A DNA stretch of 64,000 nucleotides from Hoyosella subflava DQS3-9A1 (GCF_000214175.1 NC_015564.1:62001-126000), one strand, 5' to 3'. Positions 8,544-17,273 are shown, counted from the stretch's first letter. Numbers and translations: made by a program. The notes: generated by a model not told the origin, from the letters alone.

Positions 8544-8658
8544 GGTCGCCTCTTCTCCATTTTCAACACTAAGTGACTTAAATCATTGTCCTCGTGTTGA
8601 CGACGATCGGGAAGCTCCGAATGGCGGCAAAAGCAGCCGAAATGAAGGTGGCTGTCGA

Positions 8659-10602
8659 TCACGCCCCGTAGATGCTCGCGGCGGCTTTGTCTGGAGTGCA
8701 CGCTGCTTCTGCGCCGCACATGTCATCGCTATCTACACCCGGCTGCTCGGCGAATTGGGTGCGGTAGAGCTCACCGTATCGCCCGTTGCGTGCGAGCAGT
8801 TCGGTGTGGGTGCCGCGCTCGATGATCCGGCCGTCCTCGACGACGAGGATCTGGTCCGCCGCCCGGATCGTGGAGAGGCGATGCGCGATTACGAGTGCGG
8901 TCCGTCCTTCGAGCGCTTCGTTCAGCGCGGCCTGGACAGCCGCTTCTGACGTCGAGTCGAGGTGCGCAGTCGCTTCGTCAAGTATGACGATTCGTGGCTG
9001 AGCGAGCAGGAGTCGGGCGATGGTGAGGCGCTGACGTTCGCCACCCGACAATCGGTAACCCCGTTCCCCGACAACTGTATCGAGGCCGTCAGGCAGGGTC
9101 CCGACCAAGTCTTCGAGGCGCGCGCGCCGGAGCACATCCCACAGCTGCTCTTCGGTTGCTTCCGGGTTGGCAAGCAGAAGGTTCTCGCGGATGGACTCGT
9201 GGAAGAGATGCCCATCCTGGGTGACCATGCCTACGGTGCCTCGGATGGACGCGGTGCGCAGATCCCGGACGTCGCGACCACCAATGGAGACAGTCCCTTC
9301 GTCCACGTCGTAGAGGCGGGGGACTAGCTGGGCGATCGTCGATTTCCCGGCGCCGGACGATCCGACGAGCGCGATCATCTGGCCTGGTTCCACGTGGAAC
9401 GAGACGTCGTGCAGCACCTCTGTCCCGGCGCGGGTATCGAGATGCGCCACTTCTTCGAGCGAAGCGAGTGAGATCTTGTCCGCAGCAGGGTACGCGAAGC
9501 GGACCTGCGAGAACTCGACCCCAACGGGACCTTCGGGAACGTCGGTGGCATCGGCCTTCTCGACGATCAGGGGTTTCAGGTCGAGGACTTCGAAGACACG
9601 CTCGAAGCTGACCAGAGCACTCATGACGTCTACGCGCGCGCTCGCGAGAGAGGTGAGTGGCGCGTACAGCCGGGTCAGCAAGAGGGCGAGAGCAACCACT
9701 GTGCCAGGATCCAGTTGGCCACGCAGCGCGTAGAAACCCCCGACGCCGTAGACCAGCGCAAGCGCGAGTGCCGACACCAGGGTCAGCGCCGTCACGAAAA
9801 GCCACTGCACCATCGCGGAGCGCACGCCTATGTCGCGTACTCGGGAAGCGCGCATCGCGAACTCGGCAGATTCTCGTTGGGGGCGTCCGAAGAGTTTGAC
9901 CAGTGTTGCGCCGGGGGCGGAGAAGCGCTCCGTCATCTGGGTGCTCATCGCGGAGTTGTGGTTTGCCGCTTCGCGCTCGAGCCGCGCCAAACGTGAACCA
10001 ACGCTACGGGCCGGCAGCATGAATACGGGCAGCAGGAGCAGCGCAAGCAAGGTGATCTGCCACGAGAGAGTCATCATCACGATGAGCGTGAGGATGAGGG
10101 TGACGAGGTTGCTGACGACACCTGCGAGAGTGTCACTGAAAGCGCGCTGGGCGCCGATGACGTCATTGTTGAGGCGGCTGACGAGCGCACCGGTGCGCGT
10201 CCGCGTGAAGAAGGCGATCGGCATGCGCTGTACGTGATCGAATACCGCGGTCCGCAAGTCGAGAATCAGTGCCTCGCCGATCCGCGCGGACAGCCACCGG
10301 TGAACGATTCCGAAGACCGCTTCCGCGACAGCAATGATCGCGATGATGACCGCGAGCCACGCCACGGTTGCGAGCCCAGCGTTGTCGACGATCGCGTTTA
10401 CCACCCGGCCGGCTAGCAGTGGCGTGAGAACGGCAAGCACCGCGAGGACGACACCGAACCCAAGGAATACCCACAGTTCGCGGCGGTGCGGCCGCGCGAA
10501 AGCCCAGATGCGTTTGACTGTTTCTTTCGAGAAGGGGCGGCGATCCTGTTGCGCGTGCATCGCGTTGTACATCGCGGTCCACGCGGTGACTTCCATGCTC
10601 AT
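8659..10602 (-). CDS. ABC transporter, fused permease/ATPase exporter
   Basis: This 647-aa half-transporter should work as a homodimer, or with an unseen partner. The six-helix exporter domain spans about 40-330 and includes coupling-helix segments such as FFTRTRTGALVSRLNNDV. The nucleotide-binding domain (about 365-620) has Walker A GSSGAGKST, a Q-loop at VTQDGHLFHESIREN, signature LSGGERQR, Walker B IVILDEATAHLDS and H-loop IAHRLSTI. It resembles multidrug/lipid exporters of the MsbA/YknV type. The C-terminal tail (about 620-647) contains two Cys and is not conserved in families I know. It is divergent from sppA. Confidence 0.92.
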   Translation of the reverse strand: MSMEVTAWTAMYNAMHAQQDRRPFSKETVKRIWAFARPHRRELWVFLGFGVVLAVLAVLTPLLAGRVVNAIVDNAGLATVAWLAVIIAIIAVAEAVFGIVHRWLSARIGEALILDLRTAVFDHVQRMPIAFFTRTRTGALVSRLNNDVIGAQRAFSDTLAGVVSNLVTLILTLIVMMTLSWQITLLALLLLPVFMLPARSVGSRLARLEREAANHNSAMSTQMTERFSAPGATLVKLFGRPQRESAEFAMRASRVRDIGVRSAMVQWLFVTALTLVSALALALVYGVGGFYALRGQLDPGTVVALALLLTRLYAPLTSLASARVDVMSALVSFERVFEVLDLKPLIVEKADATDVPEGPVGVEFSQVRFAYPAADKISLASLEEVAHLDTRAGTEVLHDVSFHVEPGQMIALVGSSGAGKSTIAQLVPRLYDVDEGTVSIGGRDVRDLRTASIRGTVGMVTQDGHLFHESIRENLLLANPEATEEQLWDVLRRARLEDLVGTLPDGLDTVVGERGYRLSGGERQRLTIARLLLAQPRIVILDEATAHLDSTSEAAVQAALNEALEGRTALVIAHRLSTIRAADQILVVEDGRIIERGTHTELLARNGRYGELYRTQFAEQPGVDSDDMCGAEAACTPDKAAASIYGA

Positions 10603-10683
10603 GAGGGCTCCTCCGCATCCCTTGCCGCCCGCGCGGCATGTGTCCTATGACATCAGGCACCGGCGACATATTCCCTGCGCAAC

Positions 10684-10689
10684 TACGCT
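10684..10689 (+). promoter_or_regulatory. putative -10 box (TACGCT) of leaderless sppA
   Basis: TACGCT lies 6 nt before the sppA ATG, with no Shine-Dalgarno between them. The pattern is the same as at msrA and several other genes in the window. Confidence 0.5.
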
Positions 10690-10695
10690 GGCGGC

Positions 10696-11604
10696 ATGTC
10701 TAAGTTGATGAATCTCCCTAAGCCACTGACCGCGAAGCTCCCCAGCGCGCTTGGCGGAGACGGCCGCGGTGTGGTGGCAGTTGTCCGCGTGCATGGGATG
10801 ATCGCGGCAGGACCGGCCGGTATCGCACGGCACGTGGTGTCCGCAGAATCGATCGACGAGCAGCTCATCCGCGCGTTCGGCATGGACCGCGTCAAGGCTG
10901 TCGCGCTGCTCATCAACTCCCCAGGTGGTTCGCCTACACAGAGCGAAGTGATCGCCTCGCGGATTCGGCAGCTCGCGGAGAAGCACAAGGTTCCGGTTAT
11001 CGCGTTCTGCGAGGACGTTGCTGCATCGGGAGGTTACTGGGTGGCGTGCGCCGCCGACGAAATCTATGCGGCGGAAACCTCAGTCGTCGGCTCGATCGGG
11101 GTGATCTCGGCGGGGTTTGGATTCCAGGACTTGATGTCGAAGCTGGGTGTAGAGCGGCGCGTGTACACGTCCGGAACCGAGAAGGCGCGGCTCGATCCTT
11201 TTACCGCGGAGCGGGCGGACGATGTCGAGTGGCTTTCGGGCTTGCAAGGCGCGTTGCATGATCTTTTTCGCCAGTGGGTGCTGGAACGTCGTGGGTCTCA
11301 GCTTCAGCAGGACGGGGACCTTTTCAACGGGGACGTCTGGCTCGGGCGCGAGGCATTGCAGCGCGGCCTGATAGACGGTGTCGGTTCGCTGCGGGAGATC
11401 GCTGCGAAGAAGTTCCCCCACGCGGAGGTGGAATTCGTCGCGCCGAAGAAGCCGTTCTTTGCGCGGCTGGGCATGCCGTTTCCGGACCCATTAGGCATGG
11501 ACAGTGCGCTGGGACGTTTCGGTGCCGCAGCTGCGCAAGCGCTTGTCGGTGCGACAGTCGAGACTCTTGAGGCGCGTGTTGCGTGGGGGCGTTTCGGCCG
11601 ATGA
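10696..11604 (+). CDS. sppA: S49 family peptidase (SppA-like)
   Basis: This 302-aa serine protease of the SppA/ClpP superfamily probably digests signal peptides or membrane protein fragments. The nucleophile is Ser111 in EDVAASGGYW and the likely base is Lys163 in TSGTEKARLDPF. The 52-residue spacing equals that of the Ser-Lys dyad known from archaeal SppA. The oxyanion motif SPGGS is at about 76. There is no clear N-terminal membrane anchor, which separates it from E. coli SohB. The protein is short, so tetramer or octamer assembly as in small SppA proteins is likely. Confidence 0.9.
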   Translation: MSKLMNLPKPLTAKLPSALGGDGRGVVAVVRVHGMIAAGPAGIARHVVSAESIDEQLIRAFGMDRVKAVALLINSPGGSPTQSEVIASRIRQLAEKHKVPVIAFCEDVAASGGYWVACAADEIYAAETSVVGSIGVISAGFGFQDLMSKLGVERRVYTSGTEKARLDPFTAERADDVEWLSGLQGALHDLFRQWVLERRGSQLQQDGDLFNGDVWLGREALQRGLIDGVGSLREIAAKKFPHAEVEFVAPKKPFFARLGMPFPDPLGMDSALGRFGAAAAQALVGATVETLEARVAWGRFGR

Positions 11605-11933
11605 GCCCGATTCTGAATATTCGGGCAAACAGGACGGTGCCGAGAGTTAACAGGCTGGTGACAACTTGGGTGTGGACAAAGGGGAACTTGTGGATAAGTT
11701 TTTATCATCCCAGGCCACAGAGCTAGTTTTGGGCGGGTTATCCACCGATTCTGTGGATAGACCTGTGGATATTGTGGATAACTTTGCTAACTAATGTTAG
11801 CGAGATCACACATTGTGAACGGCGTGTTGCCATTCGGTGTTCATCGCTCTACAACCCACTCGAATTCCACTCTCGCTGGGTGCGTTCGCGCGGTCGCCTG
11901 GAACAACCGCGATCCGCGTGTCAGTATCGAGGT
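11605..11933. promoter_or_regulatory. non-coding segment with cluster of six DnaA boxes
   Basis: This gap between sppA and the rhodanese gene has no credible gene. Between 11671 and 11781 it contains six 9-mers close to the DnaA box: TGTGGACAA at 11671 (exact complement of the actinobacterial TTGTCCACA), TGTGGATAA at 11689 and 11773, TGTGGATAG at 11752, TGTGGATAT at 11764, and one opposite-strand copy, TTATCCACC at 11738. An A/T-rich stretch adjoins at 11699-11707. No dnaA, dnaN or gyrB is nearby, so a DnaA-titrating or replication-control locus is more likely than oriC itself. Confidence 0.75.
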
Positions 11934-12275
11934 GTGAGTGAAAGTGTGCCTTCCGTGCCTATCGGCGACCTTCCCGAGGAGTTCTCGGAGTCGGTCGTAC
12001 TGCTCGATGTCCGCGAGCCAGACGAGTGGGACCAGGGGCATGCCCCAGGCGCGCTGCATATCCCCCTGGAGGACGTGCCCGCGCGAGTCGATGAGGTAGA
12101 TCCCGATGCGGAGCTTTTTGTCATCTGCCGCAGCGGCGGTCGCAGCTTCCGCGTGATTCAATGGCTCAACCAGATCGGATACGAGGCGACGAACGTCTCA
12201 GGTGGCATGGTGGCGTGGCAGAAAGAAGGACGCCGCGTGATTGCCGGGGACGGAACGCCCGGGTCGGTCTACTAG
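11934..12275 (+). CDS. rhodanese-like sulfurtransferase
   Basis: This single-domain rhodanese has about 113 aa. LLDVREPDEWDQGHAPGALHIPL is the N-terminal CH2-like region (residues about 22-44), and the active-site loop is ICRSGGRS, with Cys at about 64 to carry the persulfide. GGMVAWQ closes the fold. The longer open frame from 11772 runs through the DnaA-box cluster and encodes an unlikely peptide, so I start at GTG 11934, where the conserved domain begins. The DUF4328-like membrane protein gene follows after 14 bp. Confidence 0.88.
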   Translation: MSESVPSVPIGDLPEEFSESVVLLDVREPDEWDQGHAPGALHIPLEDVPARVDEVDPDAELFVICRSGGRSFRVIQWLNQIGYEATNVSGGMVAWQKEGRRVIAGDGTPGSVY

Positions 12276-12289
12276 CGGACGGCGCAAAA

Positions 12290-13285
12290 ATGGGCTGGGT
12301 TCAAGGCTGCACACGCTGCGGTGCTCTGTGGCCGATTGGTGACGTAGCCGCGATGTGGTGTCCGCGCTGCAACGGTAGGCTCGCCGCGCCGATGCGCGAT
12401 CCGGCTCAGGTGACCCCGGTGGCCCCGCGGCCTGCACCGTCGATGCACCCAGTGCTCCGCCGCCCGTTGTCGCACCGCTGGCTGGCACTCGCCCCGCCCG
12501 CTGTCACGGAGTCTGCCGAGTCGCGTGGACGTAGGCCCGCACCGGTCACGCCTACTCCCCGGGCCGCAAGTGTCCCAGGCTGGAGCTTGTATGAGAAGCC
12601 GCAGCAGGCGTTACCCAAACAGCCCCGCACCCGAATATGGGGCGGGTATGCCGTTTCATTCCTCGTTGTGGCAGCAGGACTGTATCTCGCTGCGGGCCTG
12701 GCAGAGGTTTTCCGCTTCGGGCTCCTGCTCTATAACCGGTCCAGGCTCGTTCCGGCCTGGCTCGCCTTCTCCTCAGATTTCCTCGTCGCGGTGACCGCGC
12801 TCGCGGCGATCATCTGTTCACTCCTTGCGGCGGTCAGTGCGGCGTGCTGGCTGGTCGACTTCAGGCGGGAGTGGTTCGCGCGGTTAGAGCTTCGGGATAC
12901 GCGTTCGGTTCGAGAGCAACTGCTCGGCTGTCTGCTCCCAGTGGTGACACTCTGGTACCCGGGCACCTTGTTGAGCGAAATGCTGAGCAGTGCGCGCGCC
13001 CGCGACCATTTTGGGCAGCAGGCACGCTCGGTGCTGACGCGGGTAAGGGTGTGGTGGGGGATGTGGGTGGCCACCTGGATCTGTCAGGGCCTGTCACTAC
13101 TGTGGCGCGAGACGGCTGACACTCTGCAGGCTCAGGCGAATGGTGTCGAGTTCGCGGCGCTTACTCATTTCCTGGCTGCTGCATTCGCAGTGATGACGCT
13201 AGTTGTCATGCGTGAGCTACTCCATCTGCGCGATCGCACCCGCCCGCGTTCATCAAAACGCTGGGTGGTTGCCGCATCGCCGTAA
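12290..13285 (+). CDS. DUF4328-type membrane protein with N-terminal zinc ribbon
   Basis: The product is about 331 aa. The N-terminus has two CxxC knuckles (CTRCG and CPRCNG, within residues 7-30), a likely zinc ribbon, and then a Pro/Arg-rich linker to about residue 115. The rest has about six membrane helices with the pattern of DUF4328 proteins (LVPAWLAFSSDFLVAVTALA, TLWYPGTLLSEMLSSA). By position and shape it corresponds to M. tuberculosis Rv3843c, next to glpQ1 in both. The ATG at 12290 lies just after the rhodanese stop; the frame upstream of it overlaps the rhodanese gene. The function is unknown. Confidence 0.75.
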   Translation: MGWVQGCTRCGALWPIGDVAAMWCPRCNGRLAAPMRDPAQVTPVAPRPAPSMHPVLRRPLSHRWLALAPPAVTESAESRGRRPAPVTPTPRAASVPGWSLYEKPQQALPKQPRTRIWGGYAVSFLVVAAGLYLAAGLAEVFRFGLLLYNRSRLVPAWLAFSSDFLVAVTALAAIICSLLAAVSAACWLVDFRREWFARLELRDTRSVREQLLGCLLPVVTLWYPGTLLSEMLSSARARDHFGQQARSVLTRVRVWWGMWVATWICQGLSLLWRETADTLQAQANGVEFAALTHFLAAAFAVMTLVVMRELLHLRDRTRPRSSKRWVVAASP

Positions 13286-13330
13286 CCTGGGGCTGTTGCT
13301 CCGGTTGATTTGTCCGGGAACGATGAGGGT

Positions 13331-14221
13331 GTGAAGACACGACCGGCTGGGCGGCCTGGTGGGCGTCCGAGTGTAGTCGCGCACCGGGGTGCGTCCGGGG
13401 AACGGCCTGAACACACGCTTGCGGCGTATGAGCTCGCACTGGCACAGGGCGCTGATGGTCTTGAGTGTGATGTCCGCTTGACGCGCGACGGCCAGCTGAT
13501 CTGTATGCATGATCGCCGGATTGACCGGACGTCAACCGGGCGTGGCGTAGTCAGTTCCATGACCCTCGATGCGCTGAAAGCGCACGACTACGGCAGTTGG
13601 CATGCTTCGGTTACAGCGTCAGAGCGAACATCTGTCGCCCTGGGTGATCCCGACATCTCGAACCCGGAGGTTGATCGCTACTCCGAACCGTCGGAACCGC
13701 ACACAGTTCTTACTCTGCGCGAGTTGTTAACGCTGGTGGTTGATTGGCCAAGCCCAAAGACACTTTTCATCGAAACCAAGCATCCAGTGCGGTTCGGGGG
13801 CCTCGTCGAGTTCAAGCTTCTCGCGGAGTTACAGCGCTTCGGGCTTGCCAATCCCCGCACCGATACCGATCCGCCCGTCGTGTTCATGTCTTTCGCGCCC
13901 TCGGCAGTTTTCCGGATCCGGCGTGCTGCACCTCGGTTGCCGTCAGTTCTTCTCGGGGAGAACTCGCGCTATCTCGGCGTCGCTCCGAGCGCGAGCGGAA
14001 TGCCGACGGCGATCGGGCCCTCCATCAAGATGTTGCGGGAGCGGCCGTCCATCGTTGAACGAGCAAGAGCATCTGGCCGCGCAACATATTGCTGGACGGT
14101 GGACCATCCGGCGGACGTGGCACTCTGCCGTGATTTGGGAGTTCGCTGGCTTGCCACGAACTTCCCGTTGCGGACAAGGCTGCAGCTTGAGGAGCAACAT
14201 TCGCAGCGCCAATCGGGGTAA
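13331..14221 (+). CDS. glpQ: glycerophosphodiester phosphodiesterase
   Basis: This GDPD-family enzyme hydrolyses glycerophosphodiesters to glycerol-3-phosphate and an alcohol. The catalytic motif HRGASGERPEHTLAAYELA gives the conserved His-Arg and Glu. GADGLECDVRLTRDGQ and CMHDRRIDRTSTGRG supply the metal-binding Glu/Asp and second His. The last strand reads GVRWLATNFP, where LITNxP is usual. The start is uncertain: TTG 13310 and GTG 13331 are both in frame, and neither has a good Shine-Dalgarno. No signal peptide is seen, so it is cytosolic. It is the positional equivalent of M. tuberculosis glpQ1 (Rv3842c). Confidence 0.9.
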   Translation: MKTRPAGRPGGRPSVVAHRGASGERPEHTLAAYELALAQGADGLECDVRLTRDGQLICMHDRRIDRTSTGRGVVSSMTLDALKAHDYGSWHASVTASERTSVALGDPDISNPEVDRYSEPSEPHTVLTLRELLTLVVDWPSPKTLFIETKHPVRFGGLVEFKLLAELQRFGLANPRTDTDPPVVFMSFAPSAVFRIRRAAPRLPSVLLGENSRYLGVAPSASGMPTAIGPSIKMLRERPSIVERARASGRATYCWTVDHPADVALCRDLGVRWLATNFPLRTRLQLEEQHSQRQSG

Positions 14222-14237
14222 CACTCACCGCGCCCGG

Positions 14238-14243
14238 TAGGTT
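14238..14243 (+). promoter_or_regulatory. putative -10 box (TAGGTT) for the DUF5926-like gene
   Basis: TAGGTT ends 6 nt before GTG 14250 with no Shine-Dalgarno between, consistent with a leaderless start. Confidence 0.45.
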
Positions 14244-14249
14244 GGCGGT

Positions 14250-15182
14250 GTGGGAAAGAAAAGCAAGCGCAATGCAGGCCCGAAAGAGGGAAGTCGGCGA
14301 GCTGAGAAGCTCGCACAGCGCCAGGCACGGCTCGCGGAACTACCGGTACGCAGGCCTTTTGAAGGCCTCGCGGCAGAGTGCGACATCGTCGCGCTGCGCG
14401 AGTTCGTTCCGTCCGCGGTAGCGCCGTTGCCGCTCGCCGCGTCTGCCGCAGAGAGCGCTGATAATCGAGAGCTGAAGCTGGCGACGGTCCTGCCAGGCGC
14501 CGTGGCCTCGCTGGTACGCACGGTAGGTGATCCTGCAGTGGATGAAGCATATGTAGCGTTGCAACTGGCTGCGCATACAGACAACCCTGGCCGGGACCTG
14601 GCGGCCGCAACCCAATGGGTCCTCGGCGCGAAGCCGGGCTCCTCACTGACGCAAGCGACACCCTCTAGCGACACTCCGGCACTAGCCGACATTCTCGACT
14701 CCGACAGTCTGCTGGATATCACCGTCCACAACGACTTCAACTGGTGGATTCCTGAAGGATCGGAACCTGCCGCTGAGGTAGCGGCAGCGGTCCAGCGTGC
14801 TAACGAGGTGATCATGCCCTCAGCGCGCCTAGCGGGGGACGGGATCGTGGCGGCATGGTGGGTTGATGCGGGGGAGAAGGCTCACTTGCGGTGGGTGCGG
14901 CCTGAGGATGAAGAAGCGCTAATGCGCGCGCTGGCGCGGTTGCACGCCCGCGATGAATTGACCCTGGGGGAGGGTTCACGTTTCGCGGGGTCGTTCCGGG
15001 CGCACGGGCTCCTAGTGCCGGTCTTCGATCTCGACCCCGAATCGCACCATGAGGAATGGGTGCGGCCTGCCGTAACGCTGCAAGAGCGGCTCCTACAGGC
15101 GCTTGCGGACGACGCGCCACTGAATACCGCAGAACGACGCTCACGTGACGGGCTGATCGGGCGCCAGGTGACGCTGCGCTGA
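14250..15182 (+). CDS. conserved actinobacterial protein, DUF5926-like
   Basis: This soluble 310-aa protein starts with a very basic segment (MGKKSKRNAGPKEGSRRAEKL) and then a globular region. Motifs include RPFEGLAAECDIVALREFVPSA, a Trp-rich strand DFNWWIPEG, and a repeat of acidic and Arg-rich helices near MRALARLHARDEL. I associate this pattern with the actinobacterial family DUF5926; no enzymatic motif is visible. Short, positively charged N-termini of this kind can bind nucleic acid or ribosomes, but that is inference. The gene ends just before a hairpin shared with ferritin. Confidence 0.7.
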   Translation: MGKKSKRNAGPKEGSRRAEKLAQRQARLAELPVRRPFEGLAAECDIVALREFVPSAVAPLPLAASAAESADNRELKLATVLPGAVASLVRTVGDPAVDEAYVALQLAAHTDNPGRDLAAATQWVLGAKPGSSLTQATPSSDTPALADILDSDSLLDITVHNDFNWWIPEGSEPAAEVAAAVQRANEVIMPSARLAGDGIVAAWWVDAGEKAHLRWVRPEDEEALMRALARLHARDELTLGEGSRFAGSFRAHGLLVPVFDLDPESHHEEWVRPAVTLQERLLQALADDAPLNTAERRSRDGLIGRQVTLR

Positions 15183-15190
15183 ATACAGAA

Positions 15191-15236
15191 GCCTGGCCCC
15201 CGGCGCTCTCCGATGAGAATTCGCTGGGAGCCAGGC
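15191..15236. terminator. convergent hairpin between DUF5926-like gene and ferritin gene
   Basis: GCCTGGC (15191-15197) pairs with GCCAGGC (15230-15236), extended by CCC/GGG with a bulge. It lies directly between two convergent stop codons. Confidence 0.5.
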
Positions 15237-15252
15237 CTTGCGGCGAATGCGG

Positions 15253-15792
15253 TTAAATCGCGCCGCCAGCCGCATGAGGGGCGGTCGAATCCCGTGCAAC
15301 TGGGCTGACTTCCCGGTCAACGAACGTTTCAAGATCGAAGAGGTTGTCTCCCGCGCGCTTGGCAATGGCGAGCAGAGTCGTCATCGTCGCGACCTCCTCG
15401 ACCTGCTCCTTCAGGAACCACTGCATGAACTGTTCGCCCACATAGTCACCTTCGTCGCGGGCAGTGCTAGCGAGCTTAACGATCTGGTCGGTGACTTCCC
15501 TCTCCTGGTCCAGCGCAAGTTCAAGCGGCTGCAGGACATTCGTGAAGTCGTTGCGGACAGGCTCGACGCCCGGAATGTCGACCCGCATGTCGCGGTCGAG
15601 GAAATACTGCACGATCATCATCGCGTGATTGTGCTCTTCGTTGGCTTGTGCGTAGAAGTGTTTTGCAAGCTGGGGCAGGTCTTCGTTATCGAAGTAAACG
15701 GCAATCGCAATATATTGCTGCGATGCAGTGAATTCTTGCTTCACTTGTTCCCGCAACAGGCTGATGAACTTAGAATCCGTGCTGTTTGTCAT
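15253..15792 (-). CDS. bfrB: ferritin (BfrB type)
   Basis: This 179-aa iron-storage protein is closest to mycobacterial BfrB (Rv3841). Ferroxidase ligands are seen in QEFTASQQYIAIAVYF, the EEHNHAMMIVQYFLDRDMRV helix and FMQWFLKEQVEEV. There is no haem-binding Met typical of bacterioferritin. The tail ends APHAAGGAI, much like the BfrB tail. The ATG at 15792 begins MTNSTDSKF; a longer frame upstream is not conserved. A TATTCT hexamer 6 nt upstream and two IdeR-like boxes further up suggest a leaderless, iron-responsive promoter. Confidence 0.95.
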   Translation of the reverse strand: MTNSTDSKFISLLREQVKQEFTASQQYIAIAVYFDNEDLPQLAKHFYAQANEEHNHAMMIVQYFLDRDMRVDIPGVEPVRNDFTNVLQPLELALDQEREVTDQIVKLASTARDEGDYVGEQFMQWFLKEQVEEVATMTTLLAIAKRAGDNLFDLETFVDREVSPVARDSTAPHAAGGAI

Positions 15793-15798
15793 GGTTCC

Positions 15799-15804
15799 AG
15801 AATA
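15799..15804 (-). promoter_or_regulatory. putative -10 box (TATTCT) of leaderless ferritin gene
   Basis: On the minus strand TATTCT ends 6 nt before the ATG at 15792, and no ribosome-binding site is present. Confidence 0.5.
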
Positions 15805-15828
15805 GGCTCTGACAACAGGCATGTCATG

Positions 15829-15882
15829 CCAGTTCAGCCTAATTAAGGATAGTGTTCCCACAGTGAAGGTACCGTAACCTAA
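15829..15882 (-). promoter_or_regulatory. two IdeR-like iron boxes upstream of ferritin
   Basis: Scored by hand against the 19-bp IdeR consensus, 15864-15882 matches 14 of 19, including an intact TAACCTAA half. 15829-15847 matches 11 of 19, including a contiguous TTAGGCT core. Tandem IdeR boxes upstream of bfrB are known in M. tuberculosis, where IdeR-iron activates the gene. Distances here (about 40 and 75 bp before the ATG) fit an activator position. The second box is weak. Confidence 0.5.
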
Positions 15883-15934
15883 AATAGCTCAACGGTAGCT
15901 AAACAAAGCCATCCCTAACTCTCAGGGCAGATTT

Positions 15935-17215
15935 CTATCCCGAAGTGATGAGATCCGCTGGTAATGGTTCACCCCTCGAGATCGCACCCCAGAATCGAGG
16001 CCCGTCGTTAGCGTCCCAGTACAGGACATTGCCAACTCCGGCGAGGTCACCAAAACCACCGACGGGGACGGTCGTTGTCACGATCGTGCCGCGCAGTGCC
16101 AGGCCGAGGCGCACCGCATCGATCAGGGTATCGCGCTCGTCCATGGCGATTGCCCGTCCGACGGCGCGAGCAAGGGGGATGCTGCGGAAGGGGTTGAGGA
16201 TAGTCGCTGGGCTCGCGATCTTATCCGAAAGTGCGGACATGAATTTGCGCTGATTGTTCATTCGGTCGAGGTCGGCGAGAGGGGTTGCGCGGCTGCGTAC
16301 AAAGCCGAGGGATTCACGCCCGTTCAGAGTCTGGCAGCCGGGGGCCAGGTCAATGCCTGCCAACGGATCAGTCATTGGATTGTCGAGGCACATTTCTACG
16401 CCGCCCACGGCGTCGGTAATTCCCGCGAAACCGGCGAAACCGACCTCGAGATAATGGTCAATGTGGACACCGGTGGATTCTTCGATGGTCTGAACAAGCA
16501 GCGGAGCACCGCCAAATGCAAATGCCGCATTGATTTTTTCATAGCCGTATCCAGGAATGGGAACGTACGAATCCCGCGGAATACTGACGAGTACGGTGTC
16601 ACCACCCCGGGGCTTATGGACCAGAAGAATTGTGTCGGTACGGTCCGCGCCGGACTCCCCGCCAGTAGTGAACTCGGCTTCCTGTTCAGGCGTCAGGCCC
16701 ATCCGGCTGTCCGACCCCACGATGAGGAAGTTGGTCCCGGGAGTATCGCCTATGCGCCCCTCATAGGAGGAGAGCGCGTCGACTCGCGGCATCGACCTGT
16801 CCAGCAGAAATCCACCGACCCCGACCACGAACACCAGAATCAGCAGCAGGATCATGAACACCCGCAGCGGGCGTCGGCGACGCCTCCAGTGGCGTCCGTG
16901 CTGTCGTGGCGGCGGGGCCGGGCGCCGGGGCGGCCCTGAAGGTGGGACCGCAGCCCATTGGCCAGCGTGTTGCCGCGTCCGGGGAGGTCGCGCCGGGGGA
17001 GGTGGCGGTTGTTGCGCGGGGAATGCCTGCCCTCGATACTGCCGTGTGCGGGCATCCGGCTGCGGCGGCTGGCGCGCTTGACCGGGAGGTATGGCTGACC
17101 ACGCCTGGTTCTCCGGCGGCACGCGGGGGTCCCCCGGTGGCCATGGAGGCTGCTGATGGCGACTACGGCGGGGGTCCTCCCCTAGTGGAGGATTTCGTCG
17201 ATGATCGCCGGGCAT
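15935..17215 (-). CDS. LytR-CpsA-Psr (LCP) cell-wall ligase
   Basis: The 426-aa protein has a long Pro/Arg/Gln-rich cytosolic N-terminus (1-115), one membrane helix (about 118-138) and an extracytoplasmic LCP domain. Family hallmarks are FLIVGSDSR, the DRTDTILLVHKP strand, SIPRDSYV and KINAAFAFGG, which supply the Arg/Asp residues that bind the polyprenyl pyrophosphate. LCP proteins of this order attach arabinogalactan to peptidoglycan, matching the wall genes in this window. The position corresponds to M. tuberculosis Rv3840. It lacks the extra C-terminal LytR_C domain found in Lcp1-type proteins. Confidence 0.9.
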   Translation of the reverse strand: MPGDHRRNPPLGEDPRRSRHQQPPWPPGDPRVPPENQAWSAIPPGQARQPPQPDARTRQYRGQAFPAQQPPPPPARPPRTRQHAGQWAAVPPSGPPRRPAPPPRQHGRHWRRRRRPLRVFMILLLILVFVVGVGGFLLDRSMPRVDALSSYEGRIGDTPGTNFLIVGSDSRMGLTPEQEAEFTTGGESGADRTDTILLVHKPRGGDTVLVSIPRDSYVPIPGYGYEKINAAFAFGGAPLLVQTIEESTGVHIDHYLEVGFAGFAGITDAVGGVEMCLDNPMTDPLAGIDLAPGCQTLNGRESLGFVRSRATPLADLDRMNNQRKFMSALSDKIASPATILNPFRSIPLARAVGRAIAMDERDTLIDAVRLGLALRGTIVTTTVPVGGFGDLAGVGNVLYWDANDGPRFWGAISRGEPLPADLITSG

Positions 17216-17273
17216 GCCACGACTTTACGCATCAAAAATTGCCCGTCGGGGTGATTCCTGATACTTGGTGGCC

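Noticed and set aside
11605-11933. DnaA-box cluster as the chromosomal origin
   Set aside because: There is no dnaA, dnaN or gyrB nearby and only a short A/T-rich stretch; a secondary DnaA-binding locus is more likely.
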